From Haloarcula halobia (GTDB lineage Archaea > Halobacteriota > Halobacteria > Halobacteriales > Haloarculaceae): 64,000 bases of DNA. This document shows, piece by piece, positions 58,494 to 64,000 of the stretch. The position numbers and the translations under genes are program-made. The notes beneath the pieces were generated by a model that was not told the DNA's origin, did no database searches, and saw only the letters and a list, made by a program, of their open reading frames with translations. How positions within the stretch are numbered: the stretch's first letter is position 1; each line of letters starts with the position of its first letter. The stretch spans positions 434,001 to 498,000 of the forward strand of contig NZ_CP119787.1 of assembly GCF_029338255.1 (NCBI RefSeq), written 5' to 3'.

Positions 58494-60014
58494 ATGTCGG
58501 CCTCGGAACTGGCGGCGGACGTCGCGAAAGCGCTGGACGTGAGCAGGGACGAGTTCCGCGACCGGGCCCGGGCGGAAGCCGAGGACCTCGTGTCCGAGGT
58601 CCGGTCGGGCACCTTCGACAACTCGGAGGCCATCGTGGGACTCGAACTCGAGCTGTACGCCGTCGACGACCAGACCAACGCGCTGCGGCGGGTCCCCCGC
58701 CAGCTGCTGGAGCTCATCGGCTTCGAGAAGGAACTGGGCTTGCACAACGCCGAGATGCAGACCAGTCCCCAACCGCTGAACTCCCACGGGCTGGTCGCCC
58801 AGGAGAACGAGCTGAAGGCGTCGCTGAAACCGGCCCAACGCCGCCTCCAGCGCGACGGCATCCGGATGGTCGCCGACGGACTGTGGACGGTCCCGCCCCA
58901 GGGCGAGACGGCGCGGGACTACCTCTGTGACTGCGTCGAGAAGGACGGCGTCTGCATCGGGACGAACATGTCCGACTCCGTGCGCTACCACACGATGGCC
59001 AACGCGGGCTACCCGTCGGCGTTCGAACTCGAGGCACCCCACGTCTCCCTGGAGGCCGAGACGGTGATGCCCGAGTCGCTCATCACCTCCATGCAGCCCC
59101 ACTACCAGATTCCCCACGCGCCGGACCTCCCGGAGTATTTCAGTTACGCCCTCCGGGTGGCCGCGCCGCTGCTGGCGATGGCGGTCAACGCCCCCTTCTT
59201 CCCGCCGGATCTCTACGACGACGCGCCCGACGCCGACATCGTCGCCGACGCGTACATGGAACACCGCATCGGCGTCTTCGAGTCGGTGTTGAACCCCCGG
59301 TCGGACGCGCCCGCACAGCCCAAGGTCTGTTTCCCGCCGGACTTCGAGACGGTCGAGGACGCTATCGCCGACATCGTCGAGGACGACACCATCGTCCCCC
59401 GGGCGCTGCAGGCCGGCACCCGCTTCGACGACGACTTCGTCCACTTCCGGCACAAGCACGGCTCGTACTGGCGGTGGGTCCGGCCCGTCTTCGAGGGGGC
59501 GACCCGGTCGGCCGCCAACGCCCGCATCGAGTTCCGCCCGCTGCCGGCCCAGCCGACCGTCGACGACGCCGTCGGCTGTATGGCCGTCTTCGCCGGCCTG
59601 ATGGAGAGTCTCCCCCGGCTGGAACACCCCATCCAGTCCCTGGACTGGGAGACGGCGAAGGAGAACTTCTACGCGGCCGCCCGCGACGGCCTGCGGGCCG
59701 ACATGGAGTGGATCACCGCCGACGGCGCGACGACGACTGCCACCGACGAGCTGTACGGCGAACTCTTCGCCCACGCCCGCGACGGCCTCGAACAGCGCGG
59801 CCTCTCGACGGAGGAGGCCCACGGCTACATCGCGCCGCTGCGCGAGCGAGTCGACAGGCGGCTCACGCCCGCCCGCTGGAAACACGACTTCGTGCGCCGC
59901 CAGGTCGAGGAGAACGTGCCGCTGGCGGAGGCCATCTGGGGGATGCAGGCGGCCTACATCAGCCGCCAGCGCGAGACGCTGCTCGAGGGCAGTTTCGTCG
60001 ACTGGTTCGAGTAG
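58494..60014 (+). CDS. Glutamate-cysteine ligase (GCS2)-like carboxylate-amine ligase
   Basis: A 506-residue ATP-grasp-related ligase. The motif VGLELELYAVD (catalytic Glu pair) near residue 48, AEMQTSPQPLN and NARIEFRPLPAQPTVDDAV (metal- and substrate-binding) support the GCS2 family. It is longer than the 360-residue gamma-glutamylcysteine synthetase known in haloarchaea, so the amine substrate may differ. Stop and the end of the convergent LOG gene touch. Leaderless from TTTAAAT at 58464. Confidence 0.85.
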   Translation: MSASELAADVAKALDVSRDEFRDRARAEAEDLVSEVRSGTFDNSEAIVGLELELYAVDDQTNALRRVPRQLLELIGFEKELGLHNAEMQTSPQPLNSHGLVAQENELKASLKPAQRRLQRDGIRMVADGLWTVPPQGETARDYLCDCVEKDGVCIGTNMSDSVRYHTMANAGYPSAFELEAPHVSLEAETVMPESLITSMQPHYQIPHAPDLPEYFSYALRVAAPLLAMAVNAPFFPPDLYDDAPDADIVADAYMEHRIGVFESVLNPRSDAPAQPKVCFPPDFETVEDAIADIVEDDTIVPRALQAGTRFDDDFVHFRHKHGSYWRWVRPVFEGATRSAANARIEFRPLPAQPTVDDAVGCMAVFAGLMESLPRLEHPIQSLDWETAKENFYAAARDGLRADMEWITADGATTTATDELYGELFAHARDGLEQRGLSTEEAHGYIAPLRERVDRRLTPARWKHDFVRRQVEENVPLAEAIWGMQAAYISRQRETLLEGSFVDWFE

Positions 60015-60464
60015 TCAGGCGACCGACTCGACGTAGTCGACGGCCGCTTCGGGCGTCTCGACGTGTTCGATGCCGGTCAGACCCTCGACGTGGTGGGTGC
60101 CGAGGCCGGCGACCGGGCGGCCGTAGTCCAGGGCGTGACCCAGTTCCGAGAGCGTGCCGCTCTTGCCGTCGACGGCGATGACGGCGTCGCCGTTCAACAC
60201 CACGAGGACGTTCCGGGCGTTGCCCATCCCCGTGGCGACGCTGGTCTCGACGAACTCGTTTGCCCCGTGGCGGTCGTCGCCGGGGAGGATGCCGATGGTG
60301 TGGCCGCCGGCCTCGCTGGCACCGTCACAGACGGCCTCCATGACGCCCGAGAGGCCGCCACAGACCACCTCGTGGCCGCGCTCGCCGAGGAGCGTGCCGA
60401 CCCGGCGTGCCTGCTGGTACTGTGCCGCGGTGACGACGGACCCGCCGATGACAGAGACGCGCAT
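60015..60464 (-). CDS. LOG/SLOG-family Rossmann protein (TIGR00725-like)
   Basis: A 149-residue nucleotide-binding protein. VSVIGGSVVTAAQYQQARRVG and CGGLSGVMEAVCDGASEAGG match the LOG family; the usual PGGxGTxxE box appears as VDGKSGTLSELGHAL, so phosphoribohydrolase activity is doubtful. Alternative: a ligand-binding SLOG protein. Convergent with the GCS2-like gene. ATG 60464. Confidence 0.87.
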   Translation of the reverse strand: MRVSVIGGSVVTAAQYQQARRVGTLLGERGHEVVCGGLSGVMEAVCDGASEAGGHTIGILPGDDRHGANEFVETSVATGMGNARNVLVVLNGDAVIAVDGKSGTLSELGHALDYGRPVAGLGTHHVEGLTGIEHVETPEAAVDYVESVA

Positions 60465-60507
60465 GGGCGGTCTTCGACGGGGAGCGAGAAAAGAATGGAG
60501 GCCGCGA

Positions 60508-61908
60508 TCAGACCTGCTCGAGCCACTCCTCGGCCCGTGCGGGCGAGGCGTTCGTGATCTCGCCCAGCGCGGCGGCGTCGTGCTCGGCGAGGTCCGCGAC
60601 GGTCTCGATGCCGGCGTCGCGGAGCCGGTCGGCGTAGGTCGGGCCGATGCCGTCGATGGTCTGGACGTCCCGGACCGACGGGTCGGTGTCCGCGTCGTCG
60701 CTCTCGTCGTCCGCGACGTCGTCCGCGACCTCTTCGACGGCTTCCGCGGCCGCCTCGCTCGGGGATTCGACTTCGATGTCGACCCCGTCGCCGTCGTTGC
60801 GGTCCTTGTACCACTGGGCGACCTCCGGCCAGAGGTCGGCGTGGGTCGAGGAGGACACCGACAGCCCGATGTGGCCCGTCGAGAACTCGATGGTGGTCGT
60901 GTCCTCGCTCGGGATGGCGTCGGTGAAGGGCTTCGAGGACTCCGGCGGGATGAGGTGGTCGTACTCGCCCATCAGCTGGAGGACGGGCATCGTGAGGTTC
61001 TCCAGGTCGACGTGCTTGCCGTCCAGTTCCAGCTCGTTCTTGTAGAGCTTGTTGTCCTGGTAGATGTCCTCCAGGAACTGGACGTAGGTGTCGCCGGCGA
61101 CGTCGATGCCGTCGCCGAGCCACTTCTCCATCCGGCCGAAGTTCTCGACGAAGTCCTCGTTCTCCAGGTTCTCGGCCAGGCGGATGTACTTCGAGACGTA
61201 GTTGTCGACGGGGTCCATCAGCGCGAAGCCGATGTCGAGCATCTCCGCCGGGACGTTGCCGAAGGTGTCGGTGACGTCGCTCGGGGAGTAGTACTCCTCG
61301 GAGCCCCACTCCTCCAGGACGCCGCCGGTCTGGTCGAAACAGAGGCCGGCGGCCATCAGGCCCAGCGCGTTGACCTTCTCGGCGTGGAGCGCAGTGTACA
61401 TCACCGACATGGTGCCGCCCATGCAGTAGCCAAGGATGTTGATGGCGTCCTGGCCCGAGCGCTCGCGGACCTCGTCGACGCAGTTGTCCATGTAGCGGTT
61501 GACGTAGTCGTCCAGCGTCAGGTGCTGGTCGAGCCGGGAGGGCTCGTTCCAGTCGATGAGGTAGACGTCGTGGCCCGCCTCGAGCAGGCGCCGCACCACC
61601 GACCGTTCCTCCTGTAAGTCGAGGATGTACGGTCGGTTGATGAGCGCGTAGACGATGAGGATGGGCACGTCCTGTTTGTCTTCCTCGGCGACGTCGATGC
61701 CGGCGGCCTCGGCGTCGTAGTGGAGGAGTTCGAGCTTGTTCTCCTCGTAGACGACGTCGCTCGGCGTCTGGCCGACCTCGACGGACTCCATCAGCTCGAG
61801 GCGCTCGTCGGCGACCTCGCTGGTCTCGACGGCCTCGCGCATCGCGTCCAGGGACTTGGACTGCCAGTCCAGCGCGGCCGCGAACGGGTTGGATGGGTCA
61901 CTCGACAT
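60508..61908 (-). CDS. phaC: Poly(3-hydroxyalkanoate) synthase PhaC with C-terminal HhH domain
   Basis: Class III PHA synthase of 466 residues. The lipase-like box ILGYCMGG gives nucleophile Cys162, with Asp317 (GEYDHLIPP) and His346 (STGHIGLSV) completing the triad; the spacing agrees with haloarchaeal PhaC. After an acidic linker (about 380-410) a helix-hairpin-helix domain follows ([19 protein letters not shown] ... [10 protein letters not shown]), an addition not found in most bacterial PhaC. Works with PhaE, four bases upstream. ATG 61908. Confidence 0.96.
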   Translation of the reverse strand: MSSDPSNPFAAALDWQSKSLDAMREAVETSEVADERLELMESVEVGQTPSDVVYEENKLELLHYDAEAAGIDVAEEDKQDVPILIVYALINRPYILDLQEERSVVRRLLEAGHDVYLIDWNEPSRLDQHLTLDDYVNRYMDNCVDEVRERSGQDAINILGYCMGGTMSVMYTALHAEKVNALGLMAAGLCFDQTGGVLEEWGSEEYYSPSDVTDTFGNVPAEMLDIGFALMDPVDNYVSKYIRLAENLENEDFVENFGRMEKWLGDGIDVAGDTYVQFLEDIYQDNKLYKNELELDGKHVDLENLTMPVLQLMGEYDHLIPPESSKPFTDAIPSEDTTTIEFSTGHIGLSVSSSTHADLWPEVAQWYKDRNDGDGVDIEVESPSEAAAEAVEEVADDVADDESDDADTDPSVRDVQTIDGIGPTYADRLRDAGIETVADLAEHDAAALGEITNASPARAEEWLEQV

Positions 61909-61911
61909 GGT

Positions 61912-62457
61912 CTAGTCCTCGAGGTGCTCGAGGATGCGGTCGAGCTTCTGTTCGACGGCGTGTTGGCGCCGTTCCAGCTCGACGAGGCGCTCGGCAACCT
62001 CGTCGACGTCGTCGCGGGTCGGGAAGCCAAGCTGGGCGATGGTGTCCTGGCTCATCTCGTCGGCCTGCTGTTGCATCTCCATCATGGACTCGACCAGCTG
62101 GCCGTTGGCCGCGGCGAACGCGGACGTGCTCATCACGTGCTTGAACGCCTCGTTGGCCGACTGGAGCCAGATGTCCCGGAACTCCGCGGGGTCGACGTCC
62201 TGGCCCTGGGCCGCGTCGGCCGAGCGCTCGACCATCCGGTCGGCGGCGTCGAGCCACTCCTCGTAGGCCCGGTTGTAGCCCTGCAGCCCCTCGCTCAGCT
62301 CGTCCTGCTGGGGCATGCTGTCCTCGACGGCGTCGGCCCAGGATTCGACGAACGCGGCCTGTGCCTTCATGTTCTGTTCCATCGAGTCGACGACCGCGTC
62401 GTTCATCTCCTCGACCATCTCGGTCCACTCGTCCTGCATCTGGTTTGTATCACTCAT
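61912..62457 (-). CDS. phaE: PHA synthase subunit PhaE
   Basis: A 181-residue helical protein that forms the active synthase with PhaC. Long amphipathic helices (DEWTEMVEEMNDAVVDSMEQ, later MQQQADEMSQDTIAQLGFPT) end in LERRQHAVEQKLDRILEHLE, matching the short archaeal PhaE. Its stop precedes phaC by three bases. Between phaE and phaP lies a 46-bp gap with a T6 tract, which may terminate or start transcripts within the operon. Confidence 0.93.
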   Translation of the reverse strand: MSDTNQMQDEWTEMVEEMNDAVVDSMEQNMKAQAAFVESWADAVEDSMPQQDELSEGLQGYNRAYEEWLDAADRMVERSADAAQGQDVDPAEFRDIWLQSANEAFKHVMSTSAFAAANGQLVESMMEMQQQADEMSQDTIAQLGFPTRDDVDEVAERLVELERRQHAVEQKLDRILEHLED

Positions 62458-62503
62458 TTGTTGTAATTGGCGGGTACGCGCACAAAAAACGGCTGGTTCG
62501 TTG

Positions 62504-63067
62504 TTACGCCTCGACGTCGACGTCGACGGCGTCGGCGGCCTGGGCCTGGACTTCTTCGACCTGGGCCTGGATCTCCTCGACCTGCTCCTGGACCTCTTCG
62601 AGCTGGTCGCCGAACTGCTCGGCGGCCTCGACGGACTGGGCCTCCAGTTCCTCGTGGGCGTCGACGAGCATCTCGACCTGCTCGCTGACGGCGTCCAGGT
62701 ACTCCTGGGTCATCTCGTCGTAGGCGTCGACGCCCTCGACCATCTCGCTTTCGACGTTGTCGAAGAGCTCGGCGTGGTTCTCGAGCAGGAAGTCGTACTG
62801 CTCGTCGACGGCGCTGCGCATCTCCTTGACGGTACCGGCGACGCCGGGGACGGTCGACTCGATGGCGTCGAGGTAGCTGTGGAAGGCGGTCTTCGAGAGC
62901 TCGACGCCGCGGCGCTGGGCCGACTCCTGGGTGTCGAGGCTGTCGATGAGCGCCTCGTTGACGTTCTGCTGGAACGCGACGCTCTGCTCGAGGGCCTTCT
63001 GGCTCTGGGTGATCGTCGCACGCTGCATCTCGAACGCTGTCGTGACGGGGGTGGTGTAGTCTACCAT
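62504..63067 (-). CDS. phaP: PHA granule phasin PhaP
   Basis: A 187-residue, helix-rich phasin coating PHA granules in haloarchaea. The N-terminus VDYTTPVTTAFEMQRATITQ and a long coiled coil (EQVEEIQAQVEEVQAQAADA) are typical. Start ATG 63067, seven bases after the phaR stop, so phaR and phaP form an operon. It sets granule number and size (established for haloarchaeal PhaP). Confidence 0.93.
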   Translation of the reverse strand: MVDYTTPVTTAFEMQRATITQSQKALEQSVAFQQNVNEALIDSLDTQESAQRRGVELSKTAFHSYLDAIESTVPGVAGTVKEMRSAVDEQYDFLLENHAELFDNVESEMVEGVDAYDEMTQEYLDAVSEQVEMLVDAHEELEAQSVEAAEQFGDQLEEVQEQVEEIQAQVEEVQAQAADAVDVDVEA

Positions 63068-63074
63068 TGGTGTA

Positions 63075-63374
63075 TTACTCCTGTGAGGTTCGCTTGACCG
63101 GAAGGACGACTGCTTGGACGATGTCCCCTTCTTCGATGTCGAGCGCCTCGCGCTCGGCGTCGGGGATGCTGATGCGACCGCCGCTCTGCACGCGGGTCTT
63201 GAAGGTCGCCATCTGACTCATCGCGCCGAGCTGGTTCATATCCATGCTCGGCATCCCACCGCCAGCGAACAACTGCTTCATCATCTCCTGCTGTTGTTCC
63301 AACGCTTGTTCGCTGGCCTGCTGCATCCCCCGGAACATCGGGGGCCACATCAGACTGTCGTCCTCGTCGGCCAT
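63075..63374 (-). CDS. phaR: AbrB-type PHA regulator PhaR
   Basis: A 99-residue protein with a C-terminal swapped-hairpin AbrB domain (KTRVQSGGRISIPDAEREAL, then IVQAVVLPVKR). The N-terminal region is Met/Gln-rich (QQASEQALEQQQEMMKQLF), which may bind granules. The haloarchaeal homologue represses its own phaRP operon. Start ATG 63374; the promoter includes AGTTTTAAG on the minus strand near 63402-63410. Confidence 0.9.
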   Translation of the reverse strand: MADEDDSLMWPPMFRGMQQASEQALEQQQEMMKQLFAGGGMPSMDMNQLGAMSQMATFKTRVQSGGRISIPDAEREALDIEEGDIVQAVVLPVKRTSQE

Positions 63375-63401
63375 CGTGATACCACCTACACCCTTCAACG
63401 A

Positions 63402-63445
63402 CTTAAAACTTCCGCTGAATACCATCTGATACCATTCGTTACCAT
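63402..63445 (-). promoter_or_regulatory. phaR promoter and three phased TACCAT repeats
   Basis: TACCAT occurs at 63420-63425, 63430-63435 and 63440-63445, exactly 10 bp apart, just upstream of the minus-strand TATA element (63402-63410). Read on the minus strand it is ATGGTA three times. One helical turn between repeats suits cooperative binding by an AbrB-type protein, so this is the best candidate for the PhaR site. Confidence 0.6.
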
Positions 63446-63619
63446 CAGTTGGTTTGAGATAGGATACTCCTGATTTCCACCGCTCGGCCGGGTGAACACC
63501 GATTTCTGTCAATCCGGGACAGAGTAAACCGGCGTTTCTGCAGGGTAGACGGCTTCTATCAGTCGAGAACGATGAACCATCACCAAGGTTTAATAGGCCG
63601 ACCGCTAACGTACGGGGCA

Positions 63620-64000
63620 ATGAGTTCTGAATCTCATCGGAACCCGCTGTTGGACACCTGGACGGAGACGTCTTCACACATGTTCAACAGCGTCGTGGCT
63701 GCAAACCGGGCGGCCTTCGCCGCGTTCGGTGTCCAGCACGATGGGGAGGACGTAGCGCCCGCCGACCGAATCGAACCGGACGAGGACCTCCCGGAGTGGC
63801 ACGTCTCGCTGTCGGCGGACCACCCGGACCACCTCGGCGTGGGCGACCGCGCGGAGTTCACGAAGACCATCTCTGAGAACGACATCCAGCAGTTCGCCGC
63901 CGCGAGCGGGGACACGAACCCGCTGCACCTAGACGAGGAGTTCGCCGCGGAGACCCGCTTCCGCGGGCGCATCGCCCACGGGACGCTGGTCGGCAGCCTC
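63620..64000 (+). CDS. phaJ: MaoC-like (R)-specific enoyl-CoA hydratase PhaJ, 3' end beyond window
   Basis: The first 127 codons of a MaoC-type hydratase that supplies (R)-3-hydroxyacyl-CoA for PHA synthesis. ATG 63620; a TATA box TTTAATAGG lies about 30 bp upstream. The hot-dog-fold core is visible: DRAEFTKTISENDIQQFAAA, GDTNPLHLDEEFA and RFRGRIAHGTLV, with the catalytic Asp and His. It is divergent from phaR. The frame stays open to the window end. Confidence 0.92.
   Translation, partial: MSSESHRNPLLDTWTETSSHMFNSVVAANRAAFAAFGVQHDGEDVAPADRIEPDEDLPEWHVSLSADHPDHLGVGDRAEFTKTISENDIQQFAAASGDTNPLHLDEEFAAETRFRGRIAHGTLVGSL

Noticed and set aside
37173-60014. GGT-like (37173) and GCS2-like (58494) genes as one gamma-glutamylcysteine pathway
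   Set aside because: They are more than 20 kb apart, only one lies in the island, and neither is of the subtype usual for that pathway.
1-64000. CRISPR array or origin of replication
   Set aside because: No regularly spaced direct repeats were seen. MCM and PolD alone do not mark an origin, and no orc/cdc6 gene or repeat cluster is present.

Overview
The window is chromosomal DNA from a haloarchaeon, probably a Haloarcula/Halomicrobium-type member of the Haloarculaceae. The evidence is GC-rich coding DNA, strongly acidic proteins, TATA-box promoters with many leaderless starts, and archaeal information-processing genes: the PolD small subunit, an RPA3-type RPA with its partner, an intein-containing MCM, a TFB and an XPD-like helicase. 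A haloarchaeal polyhydroxyalkanoate cluster (phaR-phaP-phaE-phaC with divergent phaJ) closes the window. No rRNA operon, CRISPR array or complete insertion sequence was seen.

Layout. 1-12.2 kb: tandem Sec11-type signal peptidases, PolD small subunit, MetY, SerB, an Fe-S helicase, acetyl-CoA synthetase, a CDF transporter and a phosphodiesterase. 12.2-29.7 kb: a membrane-anchored HTH regulator, M29 aminopeptidase, small membrane and zinc-ribbon proteins, a radical-SAM protein with a duplicated tail, MFS and PsiE-like proteins, DUF373, tRNA-Arg, an exported metalloprotease, an SDR, a sugar-1-phosphate nucleotidyltransferase, the RPA operon and an RHH protein. 29.7-43.1 kb: tRNA-His, an HNH endonuclease, then a putative island of about 10.8 kb lying between a degraded copy of the 3' end of an M50 protease gene and the intact gene. 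The island holds a GATase-like protein, an OFA-type MFS carrier, a complete ECF transporter (fused A-A' ATPase, T and S), a gamma-glutamyltransferase-like Ntn hydrolase, an IclR regulator and a CitE-like lyase. 43.1-50.5 kb: a COG1202-like helicase, a two-repeat acidic protein, an SLC13 permease, tRNA-Pro and a pilin-like protein. 50.5-60.5 kb: MCM, followed by a compact block of unknown proteins with a MinD-like ATPase and a convergent TFB, then a GCS2-family ligase and a LOG-family protein. 60.5-64 kb: PHA synthesis and granule genes.

Three observations deserve most attention. First, the 31.0-41.9 kb region looks like an IclR-controlled uptake and degradation module, flanked by direct repeats through which it could be lost. 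Second, a dispersed intergenic element occurs three times (3021, 16598, 48678); its core is conserved while its hairpin arms change in compensating ways. Third, the block at 54.0-57.7 kb combines translationally coupled unknown proteins, a deviant-Walker-A ATPase and a convergent transcription factor, and has no function I can assign. Smaller points are an apparent split of the COG1202 helicase into two distant genes, a MCM intein, a partial duplication of a radical-SAM gene tail, and a phased TACCAT triplet upstream of phaR.
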